Assembly (NCBI GenBank): GCA_030068145.1
Contig: JAPJBO010000303.1
Coordinates: 160,001 to 224,000 of the forward strand
Length of the DNA stretch: 64,000 nucleotides
DNA from: Diplonema papillatum
Lineage: Eukaryota > Euglenozoa > Diplonemea > Diplonemida > Diplonemidae
Reading direction: 5' to 3'
The position numbers and the translations under genes are program-made. Below, in pieces: positions 29,340-40,170 of the stretch (position 1 is its first letter; every line of letters begins with the position of its first letter). The notes under the pieces were generated by a model. It was given only the letters and a program-made list of their open reading frames with translations, ran no database searches and was not told the DNA's origin.

Positions 29340-29610
29340 AGAATTCCCTTCTTACGCTGCTTGGCACTCCGTGCTGCTCCTGCGCCGTCGCTTGCGACGC
29401 TGCTTGGCACTCCGTGCTGCTCCTGCGCCGTCGCTTGCGACGCTGCTTGGCACTCCGTGCTGCTCCTGCGCCGTCGCTTGCGGCGCCGGCCTCTTCAGAG
29501 CCGCCGCCCTCGTGTGTGCTGCTCTGCCTTGGTATCCTGGATCGCGCCCTCTGCCTCCGGCGCGCCTCGTGACACTTCCTTGCCCTGGGTACAGGCCTTA
29601 CGTCCAGCAT
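29340..29610 (-). pseudogene. Basic low-complexity protein gene, partial copy 3
   Basis: Corresponds to the middle of the 44.5-45.3 kb gene (GAPEAEGA..., RAARSAKQR) but in shifted frames. A 43-bp segment (ctgcttggcactccgtgctg, ctcctgcgccgtcgcttgcg) is present three times at 29356-29480. Confidence 0.6.
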
Positions 29611-29622
29611 GCTGAACGTAAG

Positions 29623-29896
29623 GCAGAAAAGATAGTACGTGCTGATAACGTACTGAATTCAGCACGTTAATTTTAGCATTATTTGTGGATTAAAAGGTCG
29701 GTATTTTAAAAGTCTCCGGTTGCCCGTAGAGGCTTGGGTATGGAGGGGGTTGAGAAAAGTGAGAGGGTGCCGCACGTTTCGGGTGATGTGTCACTCGTTG
29801 TGAAACCTTGTGAAGTCCCCTAACGCGTTTTCTTAGTTTCTTTTTGTACACGTGCTGAAATCAGTATGGTATCAGCACGTACTATCTTTTTTCTGC
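29623..29896. mobile_element. Inverted-repeat element with F7 inserted
   Basis: Arms GCAGAAAA-GATAGTACGTGCTGATA...TTCAGCACGT (29623-29667) and the reverse complement at 29850-29896 match at about 90%. A palindrome (ccttacgtccagcatgctgaacgtaagg) lies just left. A reverse-orientation copy at 54140-54362 lacks the F7 insert. Confidence 0.8.
29675..29831 (+). mobile_element. F7 element, 157 bp, with TTTT duplication
   Basis: Compared with the empty site at 54 kb (ttaatttt-cttactttc), this locus has an extra segment starting agcattatttgtggatta and ending cctaacgcgtttt. F7 copies with the same ends occur at 40562-40718 and, partly, at 42550-42625. Its core ttttaaaagtctccggttg is shared with F2. 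Confidence 0.8.
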
Positions 29897-30350
29897 AGAT
29901 TCGTCTGGGGAATCAACCGCAGTACCGGGGATTCCGGTCGGCGATTCCTGCTGTTGCTTACCACCGCGACACTGGAGGGTTGAGGCCGGAGAGGAGGCAG
30001 AGCGTACACCCGCAAATCCAGTTAACCCAGTGACACCCGCATATCGTAGTGTGAACTCCCGGGCGACGACTTGTTTGCACGTGCCGAGGGAGGATTAGCC
30101 TGCTAGTGGATGCTAGTGAGTGAACATGCTCGTCAGGCTAGTGTGAACTCCCGGGCGACGATTGGTTTGCACGCGCCGGGGGAGGATTAGCCTGTTAGTG
30201 GATGCTAGTGAGTGAACATGCTCGTCAGGCTAATCTTCTCCCAAACACGCTGCCAGTGTTCTCTTTCGTGTTTACAATGCATTGTTACTACGAAAAACAG
30301 GTGATCACCCTGGATTCACAACAACCTGGCCATGTTCGACGTCCAACCCG
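29897..30350. repeat. Repeat-derived region; ~92-bp direct duplication
   Basis: 29897-30005 matches the reverse complement of 54140-54240. 30049-30135 and 30139-30228 are direct copies (gtgtgaactcccgggcgacg, ggaggattagcctg, gtggatgctagtgagtgaac). The flanks ggaggattagcctg and caggctaatcttctcc are inverted. A short plus frame just before the satellite (30278-30370) is open but has no recognisable feature. Confidence 0.7.
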
Positions 30351-32870
30351 TGATGCGAGCCAACTTTGCTGACGGGACTCGTCTTGAGAGGCCGTGATGT
30401 GAGTCTACTTTGCTTACGGGACTCGTCTTGAGAGGCCGTGATATGAGTCAACTTTGCTGACGGGACTCGTCTTGAGAGGCCGTGATATGAGTCAACTTTG
30501 CTTACGGGACTCGTCTTGAGAGGCCGTGATGTGAGTCAACTTTGCTTACGGGACTCGTCTTGAGAGGCCGTGATATGAGTCAACTTTGCTTACGGGACTC
30601 GTCTTGAGAGGCCGTGATGTGAGTCAACTTTGCTTACGGGACTCGTCTTGAGAGGCCGTGATGTGAGTCAACTTTGCTTACGGGACTCGTCTTGAGAGGC
30701 CGTGATGTGAGTCAACTTTGCTTACGGGACTCGTCTTGAGAGGCCGTGATATGAGTCAACTTTGCTTACGGGACTCGTCTTGAGAGGCCGTGATGTGAGT
30801 CAACTTTGCTTACGGGACTCGTCTTGAGAGGCCGTGATGTGAGTCAACTTTGCTTACGGGACTCGTCTTGAGAGGCCGTGATATGAGTCAACTTTGCTTA
30901 CGGGACTCGTCTTGAGAGGCCGTGATGTGAGTCAACTTTGCTTACGGGACTCGTCTTGAGAGGCCGTGATGTGAGTCAACTTTGCTTACGGGACTCGTCT
31001 TGAGAGGCCGTGATGTGAGTCAACTTTGCTTACGGGACTCGTCTTGAGAGGCCGTGATATGAGTCAACTTTGCTTACGGGACTCGTCTTGAGAGGCCGTG
31101 ATGTGAGTCAACTTTGCTTACGGGACTCGTCTTGAGAGGCCGTGATATGAGTCAACTTTGCTTACGGGACTCGTCTTGAGAGGCCGTGATGTGAGTCAAC
31201 TTTGCTTACGGGACTCGTCTTGAGAGGCCGTGATGTGAGTCAACTTTGCTTACGGGACTCGTCTTGAGAGGCCGTGATGTGAGTCAACTTTGCTTACGGG
31301 ACTCGTCTTGAGAGGCCGTGATGTGAGTCAACTTTGCTTACGGGACTCGTCTTGAGAGGCCGTGATATGAGTCAACTTTGCTTACGGGACTCGTCTTGAG
31401 AGGCCGTGATGTGAGTCAACTTTGCTTACGGGACTCGTCTTGAGAGGCCGTGATGTGAGTCAACTTTGCTTACGGGACTCGTCTTGAGAGGCCGTGATGT
31501 GAGTCAACTTTGCTTACGGGACTCGTCTTGAGAGGCCGTGATATGAGTCAACTTTGCTTACGGGACTCGTCTTGAGAGGCCGTGATATGAGTCAACTTTG
31601 CTTACGGGACTCGTCTTGAGAGGCCGTGATGTGAGTCAACTTTGCTTACGGGACTCGTCTTGAGAGGCCGTGATGTGAGTCAACTTTGCTTACGGGACTC
31701 GTCTTGAGAGGCCGTGATGTGAGTCAACTTTGCTTACGGGACTCGTCTTGAGAGGCCGTGATGTGAGTCAACTTTGCTTACGGGACTCGTCTTGAGAGGC
31801 CGTGATATGAGTCAACTTTGCTTACGGGACTCGTCTTGAGAGGCCGTGATGTGAGTCAACTTTGCTTACGGGACTCGTCTTGAGAGGCCGTGATATGAGT
31901 CAACTTTGCTTACGGGACTCGTCTTGAGAGGCCGTGATGTGAGTCAACTTTGCTTACGGGACTCGTCTTGAGAGGCCGTGATATGAGTCAACTTTGCTTA
32001 CGGGACTCGTCTTGAGAGGCCGTGATGTGAGTCAACTTTGCTTACGGGACTCGTCTTGAGAGGCCGTGATGTGAGTCAACTTTGCTTACGGGACTCGTCT
32101 TGAGAGGCCGTGATGTGAGTCAACTTTGCTTACGGGACTCGTCTTGAGAGGCCGTGATATGAGTCAACTTTGCTTACGGGACTCGTCTTGAGAGGCCGTG
32201 ATGTGAGTCAACTTTGCTTACGGGACTCGTCTTGAGAGGCCGTGATGTGAGTCAACTTTGCTTACGGGACTCGTCTTGAGAGGCCGTGATGTGAGTCAAC
32301 TTTGCTTACGGGACTCGTCTTGAGAGGCCGTGATATGAGTCAACTTTGCTTACGGGACTCGTCTTGAGAGGCCGTGATGTGAGTCAACTTTGCTTACGGG
32401 ACTCGTCTTGAGAGGCCGTGATGTGAGTCAACTTTGCTTACGGGACTCGTCTTGAGAGGCCGTGATGTGAGTCAACTTTGCTTACGGGACTCGTCTTGAG
32501 AGGCCGTGATATGAGTCAACTTTGCTTACGGGACTCGTCTTGAGAGGCCGTGATGTGAGTCAACTTTGCTTACGGGACTCGTCTTGAGAGGCCGTGATGT
32601 GAGTCAACTTTGCTTACGGGACTCGTCTTGAGAGGCCGTGATGTGAGTCAACTTTGCTTACGGGACTCGTCTTGAGAGGCCGTGATATGAGTCAACTTTG
32701 CTTACGGGACTCGTCTTGAGAGGCCGTGATGTGAGTCAACTTTGCTTACGGGACTCGTCTTGAGAGGCCGTGATATGAGTCAACTTTGCTTACGGGACTC
32801 GTCTTGAGAGGCCGTGATATGAGTCAACTTTGCTGACGGGACTCGTCTTGAGAGGCCGTGATGTGCGTCA
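30351..32870. repeat. 44-bp satellite, about 57 copies
   Basis: Unit gtgatgtgagtcaactttgc, ttacgggactcgtcttgaga, ggcc. Copies are identical except mainly for one site (gatGtgag or gatAtgag) and rare gctgacgg for gcttacgg in edge units. Since 44 is not a multiple of three, frames are closed. From about 32100 the A variant comes about every fourth unit, suggesting a ~176-bp higher-order repeat. Confidence 0.97.
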
Positions 32871-33779
32871 GCCTTAAGGGACTGGTCTTCAGAGGAGTCA
32901 AGTCTTTTGGTTGCTGCGCACTTCCTCTCCAACCCCAGCAGCTCGCAAATTCTTCGTGGTATACGAATCATCTCTTCAGCTCTGCGTTGGTCTTGGCAGA
33001 GGAAGAGATGTGAAAACGGGGTTTTGCCTGGAGGCTTTTCGTGTTTTTCTGCAGATGCTTTGAGCTATCTTTGTGTCTATGCTTTCAGTGCGCAAATGGT
33101 GTCAGCCGAAGCTGGTAAAGCTTCGGCGCCGCCCACGTTGTGTTTGAGATGCTAAAATAGACCTACGGAATGTGATACTTCAGCTCGCCGTCTTCACTTT
33201 GAGCTGGGCGGTGAAGTGGTCCAACTTTCAGTTTGTGGTGACAGGGCAGAGGTCGCAGATTAGCGTCAAGTTCCCAAGATGGCTCGTGGCGTCACGAAGG
33301 TGGCACACTGCTGTCCAGCCGTTTCCATGCTGTAGCCTATAATGTCCATCCTCCCTTGATTCTTGGCCGCACCTAACCAAACCCGCCTCTTTCTCTCTTG
33401 ACGTTCGTATGATTCTCCGAGATATTCGCTTCGGCTTGAGCACTCGGGATGATGACACAGGAGAGAGATTAGAGCCCGGGGAGGGAGGCTGCTGCCAGAG
33501 ATCAGGCGCCACAGGTCCCGCAGGGTGGCGCGAATCTGACGTCTGCGGCACAGTTTCAGCAACTTCGGCTGCGTTCTCCGGGGTAGGGCCGAAGTCTCCT
33601 TCCTTCTTCCGCCTAAAATATTTTTGTCCCTCTTCCGCAAAGGGCTGAACTATGTCTTCCCCTCCCGCTTCGCAAAATTTCCGGCGAGTAGTCCCGAATG
33701 AAAGATGCTCGGTGGGAAATCCTGGGTACGAGAGCGATCATCGCATGTCTCTATGAGTTGAATTGCAAGCTTTGCTGAA
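32871..33779. other. Region without recognised gene; one shared segment
   Basis: 33032-33140 (tctgcagatgctttgagcta, gtgcgcaaatggt) matches 52925-53010. Open frames up to 124 codons on both strands overlap and show no domain. Confidence 0.4.
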
Positions 33780-33795
33780 AAGCCGGTATCTGAAC

Positions 33796-33852
33796 AATCG
33801 ACCTTGCACATGAGAGCGACTCAAAGCGCTATAGTCTACGCTTTGAGAGTCG
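33796..33852. repeat. Hairpin inverted repeat
   Basis: gcgactcaaagcg and cgctttgagagtcgc face each other across ten bases, with a two-base bulge in one arm. Confidence 0.65.
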
Positions 33853-34177
33853 CACGTCCGTTGATATCGCACATGACAAAAGACGGTGAACGAAACAGCT
33901 GTTTGTGGAGCTAGGGACGGTTGAGCAAAAAAGAAAATGCTAGAAAGCCCCGCGATAAAGGTGAGGCACCAATGAGGTGGGGGTTGAGGGGCACCGAGAG
34001 AAAGGTAGCCAGGGGTCGTGTCACCGTGTGTGTGGTTGCTGCAGGAACCACGTTAGGGGCAGACCCGGCGATGATGTGATCCATCCGAAATGGGTCGGAA
34101 ACGGGGGCCTCACCCGACGAGCCAGATCCGACTTGAAACTTGTTGATCTGGATGTGAGGCGATGCCAAAAGGATGAC
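33853..34177. other. Region without recognised gene
   Basis: No recognised repeat or domain. Confidence 0.3.
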
Positions 34178-34250
34178 TGTGCTGCCTCCGACTCAAGCTT
34201 TGCAAGCTGTGGTTGACCGTCACGTTCCTGGACCAGGAGCGGCCTTTTTC
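34178..34250. mobile_element. F1 element, right-end fragment
   Basis: ctgtgctgcctccgactcaa to gaccaggagcggcctttttc, the last ~70 bases of F1. The left part is missing. Confidence 0.85.
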
Positions 34251-34658
34251 TTTCCGTTTTCATCGTCTTCTTCTTCTTCCATAGAGTGTTGGTCAAACTC
34301 ACTTACTCATACATGCCTGCAGTTTGAGGCGAAGTCCAGCTCTTCCTCTTTCAAGTACAATTGCACGACAGTGTAAGTTGAGGAAAGGGATTTCGGCACA
34401 AAGATTCTGGCAACAGACGGCGCTGTGCGTTGGGGTGTGCAACCTCCAACTCAAAAATAATCTGTCAACGGGGTGCTTCTAAGCCTCGACTCTCTCACTC
34501 GGCTCAGCTCCCGCGGCAGCCCCAAACTTCTGCCAGGCAGCCCACCATGCCCAGCGGCGAACCACCGATGCCCAGCCCCGGACTGCCAGCCCAGCCCTTG
34601 ACGGCCAGCTAGCTTCCTGGCACAGCGGCCTTACCTTTAACCCACGCCTCCACCGGCC

Positions 34659-34792
34659 TCAGAAGCTAAAGTCAAAGAGAGGGTCCGAGTCACATCCGAA
34701 AGCGGGTGTGCTATAACCAAAACGCGCGTAAATTCACACCCGAAAAGCAGGTGTGACACCCGCTTTTTTTAAACTCTATCTTTAGCTTCTGA
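34659..34792. mobile_element. 134-bp inverted-repeat element
   Basis: Ends tcagaagctaaag (34659-34671) and ctttagcttctga (34780-34792) are perfect inverted repeats. Inside, gcgggtgtg and cacacccgc also face each other. Related ends occur at 55450, 55805, 58221 and 58545, so it belongs with the 58210 element. Confidence 0.8.
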
Positions 34793-35159
34793 GACTCCAT
34801 ACCCCCTTCCCTTTTGCATCCATTGGCTACCGTTTGGATTCGTTCGCCGAAGCTAGTCCTTCCACAAGGGGTCCGTATGAGGTTGTCATTCGGATGTGCC
34901 TAGCTCGAGGCGTTGCAGAAGCATGCGCACCGGGAAGGAAGGGAAGGGTCGCAAAGCGACCGCGAGAAGACAATGATTCAAATGAGTGCAAACACCAGAA
35001 GCACGACAGGGTACGATCGAAGAGGTGGTCACCCCCAGTGGCTAATACAGGCCATCGCTACAGGGTAGGAATTCCGCAGGAAAACAGTGCCAAACGACGC
35101 TCTCCGAGCCTTGAAACGCTGAAGGGCATTTTCAGCTTCGTCAGCTGGTGATGCAGCGC
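34793..35159. other. Region without recognised gene
   Basis: A plus frame of 105 codons (34834-35151) has no recognisable domain. Confidence 0.3.
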
Positions 35160-35830
35160 CAGATTTCACGTGGAGTGTGTTGTTGTCTCTTTCTGCCTTG
35201 TCGGTGCTTTTTTCCGGTTCAGCAGCTGGTCATGCGGGACTGGTTTTCACGTGGAGTGTCTCCTTCTGCCTTGTCGGTGCACTTTTCCGGTTCAGCCAGG
35301 CAAGTCCGATGCCGGCGCCCACGCATTGTCTTCCGCTTGCGAAGCGCTTTCAGCTCCGACAACGAGCCCCTATCCTTGCCTTGTCGGTGCACTTTTCCGG
35401 TTCAGCAGCTGGTCATGCGGTACTGGTTTTCACGTGGAGCGTGCTGTTGTCTCCTTCTGCCTTGTCGGTGCACTTTTCCGCTTCAGCAGCTGGTCATGCG
35501 GTACTGGTTTTCACGTGGAGCGTGTTGTTGTCTCCTTCTGCCTTGTCGGTGCACTTTTCCGGTTCAGCCAGGCAAGTCCGATGCCGGCGCCCACGCATTG
35601 TCTTCCGCTTGCGAAGCGCTTTCAGCTCCGACAACGAGCCCCTATCCTTGCCTTGTCGGTGCACTTTTCCGGTTCAGCAGCTGGTCATGCGGTACTGGTT
35701 TTCACGTGGAGCGTGCTGTTGTCTCCTTCTGCCTTGTCGGTGCACTTTTCCGGTTCAGCCAGGCAAGTCTGGTGCCGGCGCCCACGCATTGTCTTCCGCT
35801 TTCGAAGCGCTTTCAGATCCGACAACGAGC
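35160..35830. repeat. Tandem repeat derived from the neighbouring coding end
   Basis: Units of about 85-90 and 240 bp built from ccttgtcggtgcacttttcc, ggttcagcagctggtcatgc and ggtactggttttcacgtgga. On the minus strand they read AAEPEKCTDKAEGD..., a copy of the end of the small protein at 35832-36089 (AAEAEKKTTDKAEGE). Plus frames of 245-284 codons are by-products. Confidence 0.85.
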
Positions 35831-35831
35831 C

Positions 35832-36089
35832 CTATTCTCCTTCTGCCTTGTCGGTGGTCTTTTTTTCCGCTTCGGCAGCTGGTGATGCGGCGCTGGGTTT
35901 CGCGAAGGGTAAGTTGCTGCCTTCCGGTGCAGTTGGCCCCGCTGCCGCTGCTGCCGCTGCCGCCGGGGGGTCGGCTTCGTGTGAGTCCGAGCTCTGCTCC
36001 TGAGCAGCACCGGCAGCCTTCTGCTGCTTGAACAGCTCAGCTCGTTTCTTCTTGCCCTCCTTCTTCTTGTTTCGCTTCGACGCGCGCAT
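35832..36089 (-). CDS. Small basic/alanine-rich hypothetical protein
   Basis: 85 codons: MRASKRNKKKEGKKKRAELF, KQQKAAGAAQEQSS, a run of alanines, PFAKPSAASPAAEAEKKTTD, KAEGE-stop. A lysine-rich start and an A/P-rich middle suggest a disordered protein; no family is recognised. Its C-terminal coding segment has been amplified downstream into a minisatellite. It may be an exon of a longer gene. Confidence 0.4.
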   Translation of the reverse strand: MRASKRNKKKEGKKKRAELFKQQKAAGAAQEQSSDSHEADPPAAAAAAAAGPTAPEGSNLPFAKPSAASPAAEAEKKTTDKAEGE

Positions 36090-36313
36090 GGAGGTTTTTT
36101 CAGCTTCCGCCTCCTCTCGCTCCTGTGGGTGCGTGTGTTTAAAGTTCGGGGCTTTTTTGAGTGGGTAACATCTGAATCGAAGTATAGCCCGCTTGTCACT
36201 TTCACCGGTCGGCTTTGAGTTTCCGACACGCTGCTTTTGGGTCCTGTGACTCCTCTCCGAAGGGTGGGTGGGGCGGGATCCTTCGGGGGACGGATAGGAG
36301 TGGGCGCCTGTCA

Positions 36314-36585
36314 GCTACTCCATTTTCCTGCTTCGACTCTGAATGGAAGGGAGGAAATATAGAGGTAAGGGCAAATACAATACAAACACAAACTGATTTG
36401 TTCTTCGCTTACACCACCGTGTGTTGTTTTCTCACTCAGGACTTTTGACCTGTTGTGTTTGTGTGATTTGTCGTGTAGGGGTAGACCCGCATGACCTCAC
36501 GTCCGTTCAACGCGTGGTTCGGTAGTTACAGCACTTGGGATCCCTTCTGTCTTTTTTGTCGGGCAGCATCGTCGAGTAGTTTTGA
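36314..36585 (+). repeat. F3 dispersed repeat copy
   Basis: Near full length: cttcgactctgaatggaagg, gatttgttcttcgcttacac, gacctcacgtccgttcaac, gggcagcatcgtcgag. Its end diverges from the usual A-tail. Confidence 0.85.
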
Positions 36586-37347
36586 ACCCTACTTATGATG
36601 CTCGGTCGATGCTTGGCTCTAATGCTGCTAATAATGAGAGGTGTGTGCACATACCCGTTTTCGCTGTTCGAACAGCCTCGCTTTGATCTCGTGCTCAGCC
36701 TCCGAATACATCTTCTCAAGACGGTTCGTTTCCTGCGTGAGTGCAAGTTCACTTAGGGATCTGGGTGTTTATAGTCTCGGGGTGGCCAATGTCGTAAAGG
36801 TTCCTTTGAGGTCGTATGTTTGTGTGGTATCGCATCTGCTGTAGTGGCAGTACGTGTACTTGTGCGTGTGTCTTTGTTGCCTATTTGCCGACCATTCGAC
36901 TTATTTTTAGCGCGCGCTCTTACTTCCGCTGCGTCTTGCCATTTTCCATGGTTCCTGCGACCAGTTTTAGCAAAGTGTTGCCATACCGTTCTCCTCGCGA
37001 ATCGATACTGGTGGAACGTCGAGCTTCCAGCGCCGGCGATGCTGCTGTAGCTTCTCGGATTCACCTTCATCGATTTGAGCTCCTGGTTAAGCTCCTCTTC
37101 AGCAGGCAAGCCGTGCGGCCGCTTGACGTCTCTCTCGTCCTCTGGCAGAAGCTCCATCAGCTTCTGATGCAGTTCCTCTTCTCTTGTAAGCTGCTTTGGC
37201 CGGTCTCTGCCTTCGATCAACGCCCGGTAGCTACTCGATCGGTTATGTTGCGAAGCCATGGTTGCCCCCCTTACGTGCTTACGACGGGGTGAGCGCAAGT
37301 GCCCTCCTTTACCTCTTACGGGCTGGCCTTTGCTGTTCTTTTTTTTT
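36586..37347. other. Region with weak coding signal
   Basis: A minus frame of 181 codons (36753-37298: EEELHQKLMELLPEDERDVK, RPHGLPAEEELNQELKSM) has heptad-like leucines in its middle and could be a coiled-coil exon. I do not recognise it. 36750-36800 contains a faint F2 core. Confidence 0.3.
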
Positions 37348-37585
37348 AGAGTGAAAGTTCGCTTGAAACTCCGGGGTTTTCGGGTGACCTTCGTCGTTAT
37401 GGGAAGATACCCTTTGTGCTCTGAGTGTCGTAAGAGTGGTGGTTACACGAGGTAAAGAGGATCGGTGGGTACCTTGGTTGTTGGGCATTAGTGGTTTCGG
37501 CCATTGTCCACAGATTTTACTTACGGTAGGCCCTCCTCAGTATGGTGCCGCAGTAGGTGACTGTCTGTCTTCTTGGGGTTTTAAG
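37348..37585 (-). repeat. F2 dispersed repeat copy, full length
   Basis: Read on minus it ends ...aagcgaactttcactctaaa plus an A-run (T-run at 37339-37347 on plus). Contains atgggaagataccctttg, gaggatcggtgggtacc and ggccctcctcagtatggtgc. Confidence 0.88.
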
Positions 37586-38540
37586 AGTGTATGAGTCTGG
37601 GGCCGGAAGCTGCCGGTCAGGACGCCCGCCTCACTTTTTTCCAAATTCACATCCGGGTTTCTCCTGATCCAACCCCACTCTTTCGAGCGGAGCCGAACCA
37701 GGAGATAACCGTACAAGGCTCAAACCCTCGGAACAACAAGCACCATCCAGTGGTAGCATCACGGCACTGTCCGATCGAACAACCGTAGATACCAGGGACT
37801 AGAAACGGGCCCAGTGGCCGCTCTGGTCGCCCCGTCCTTTGTTCACCATCTTCTTCGGCACCGTCGGCAATGTTCTCACCGCAGGCGTGGTCGGCACTTT
37901 GCCCGAACTTGCTCATTCCAGAGGATATCGAGAGGCAGATGGGTTCTGCTCCGCCGAACGGCACGCTGTGTAGCATCCGAAGCAGAATACTTCTGGGGGG
38001 TGCATAGACAGGAGCGTTCGCAACAAGCATCCAATTCGGACAGCTTGAAGCTGCCTGTCCAAGTAGTCGTTTTGGAACCTTGCACCTGCGGCGGCGTTTT
38101 CATCACCTCGTCTCCACTCCCTGCTGCACGGGCTTCTTCCGTTTGCCGCTTCACTCCTCGTCTGCGCGTGGACTGCTCTGTACTCGTTGCCTTATCCGTG
38201 AGCGTGCGGCGGGTGTGTGTGTGCTTCAATACCCGGACAAAGCTCCGATGCGGCAGCGTTTGACGGGCTTTGTTACCCGCCAAGCCTGGTTCTATGCAGG
38301 CATAGCGCGTTATCATTCGGGATTCGCCAGTATGACGGGCAACAAGAAAAAAAAAAGCGGTCAAACCACGAAACCATAACTTTCCTTTTTTTTTTTTTCT
38401 TTTTTTTTGCAACAGAACGAAAGGAAAAGAAGAAAGTCATCGAACATTGCATCGGTACCTCTTCTTGCTTTTGTTTTTGCTTCGTTTTTTTTTTTTTCCG
38501 CCGATCCCCAGCCCGGTTTTATTTTTTTCTCTACGACAGC
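37586..38540. other. Region without firm gene; basic-protein fragment
   Basis: 38085-38240 on the minus strand carries STEQSTRRRGVKRQTEEARA and GDEVM, a decayed copy of the basic-protein gene. A minus frame at 37647-38030 (127 codons) is unrecognised. T-rich runs lie at 38383-38410 and 38487-38500. Confidence 0.45.
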
Positions 38541-39182
38541 CAGGGATTATTCTAATCCCCGAAATTCGGGAAAATCATGGTTAAAAAGCCATCATCAGCT
38601 TGCGGAAAGATTTTTTTTCCACGTTGAGCGAGGTTTTTTTGATGACCTGTAATCCTGGTATGCGACCTTCGTGGGAGTGTTGCCGCTTCGCCACTTTGTT
38701 GTAGACTCCACGTGTGGGTCTTGCGGGTCCTCTACCCTCCGTGACACTGGCCTTGCAGCCACAAAAAATCTTTCACCAGAAACTCCCGTGGTTAAAAAAC
38801 CTTTTTTAACCGGCCTGTTGTGAGAATACTTTTTTTTTTCGGAGAAAACCATAAGGGAAGCACTTAAGTCGGGAAAATATTTATCGGACACTGTTTCCGA
38901 TAAACATTTTTTTGTTTCCGATAAATGTTTTTTTTGTTTCCGATAAATGTTTTTTTTTGTTTCCGATAAATATTTTTTTGTTTCCGATAAGTATTGATCA
39001 CTTTGACAGTAGGTTCACCTACTTCGTCCCGTGGACGACCGCGACGAAGCCAAATACGATCGTTTTTCTATCTAGTTTCGGGTCGAAAGCCTCCCCAGCA
39101 AAGGCTGTTCAATTTTCAACACCAGATACGCAAACCTTTTCGAATGCAGCACACGGGTATCCATCAAGTGACATCTAACTAT

Positions 39183-39490
39183 CTGGTTGCATTGAGCAGT
39201 ATCCGGATCTGAAAGCTGAAGACTTTGTACCACTTCACCGCGACAAAGGTCACGAACCGGGTTCGGCTTACACTGCAGTTGCAGTAAAACTGCGTCTTGC
39301 GCACGAGCGCGGAAATCCGCCACCCACCATTCGGCTAGATATTGCAAGAACACAACTGCAAAGCTTACTACAAACGGATAGTGTTACAAAGGCGAACGAA
39401 TCATGCGAGAACCTACGTAGGGGCCCCTCAACAGCTTTCAGAACGGCAAGTCAAGAAAAGGATAAGTTTGCACATTCTACTTCCGTCTGA
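39183..39490 (+). pseudogene. Coding-like open stretch inside foldback element
   Basis: Open for about 101 codons without an ATG: SGCIEQYPDLKAEDFVPLHR, DKGHEPGSAYTAVAVKLRLA, HERGNPPPTIRLDIARTQLQ, SLLQTDSVTKAN..., then a stop. The composition looks protein-like. The frame upstream also continues past one stop. I do not recognise a family; it may be a remnant of a cargo gene or of the element's own protein. Confidence 0.35.
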
Positions 39491-39879
39491 TCTGCATGTT
39501 CCCCAGTTCTACCCTTCGTTGATCTGTTGTGTGTATTCGCAACGACTTCATCCGGGTCCTATGCGGCCCCAATACGACAAAACTGCATGCGGTCCTGACC
39601 AGGTAACATCCTCCTACCTGAAAATGTCTAACCACGACTACGGATTTGGTGCCATCGAGGCAGCCATGGAGTGTAAGTATGCCAACGGGGCTTAGTAGTA
39701 TCGGGGCTGCCGTGCATACTAGTTCCCGTAAAATATTTGTTTCCCTTGACTTGTGCCATGTCGGACGGTAGGATTTTCCGCGTCAGCCTCATTTCAATCC
39801 TGGAGACAAAAGCACTCACACAATAAAGACTAGCCCATTTCACGGGCCAAAACTGCCTTTGTTGCAGAAATCGGCAACA

Positions 39880-40170
39880 AAGGCAAGCGATGACAGAACA
39901 GCGCACACGAAGACGACCGGCTCTGAAGAGACCCGCGCCGCAAGCTGCGCGAGCAGAGGGTGCCAAGCAAACCAGGAAGGAAGGCGAGGAGATTCAGATG
40001 GCACAGCAGGACGCCCGCGAGGGATCACCGAGGTCGAAAGACAGAAAAGGGAAAGCAGGCGTGGCCGGCTTGAAAAGCTGCAAGCGCGGAGAAGGCACAG
40101 GTACAGAGCGGTCCACATGCAGACGAGCAGTGAAGCGGCCCACATCACAGAGGTCTATCACACTGGCTCC
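39880..40170 (+). pseudogene. Basic low-complexity protein gene, partial copy 4
   Basis: EQRTRRRPALKRPAPQAARA, EIQMAQQDAREGSPRSKDRK and CRRAVKRPTSQ match the middle and end of the 44.5-45.3 kb gene. Internal segments are deleted. It is followed by a remnant of the conserved 3' flank (ggtctatcacactgg...ttactta). Confidence 0.7.

Noticed and set aside
30351-32870. CRISPR array
   Set aside because: Units are contiguous 44-bp repeats with no unique spacers, and the DNA is eukaryotic. The same applies to the arrays at 1-3480, 11434, 15025 and 50854.
35148-36031. 245-284 codon plus-strand frames with Cys/Phe-rich repeats
   Set aside because: By-product of a minisatellite whose sense strand is minus; no start context or domain.
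36753-37298. Coiled-coil protein gene on the minus strand (181 codons)
   Set aside because: The leucine pattern is weak and short and the start is not an ATG in good context; kept only as a note in the region entry.
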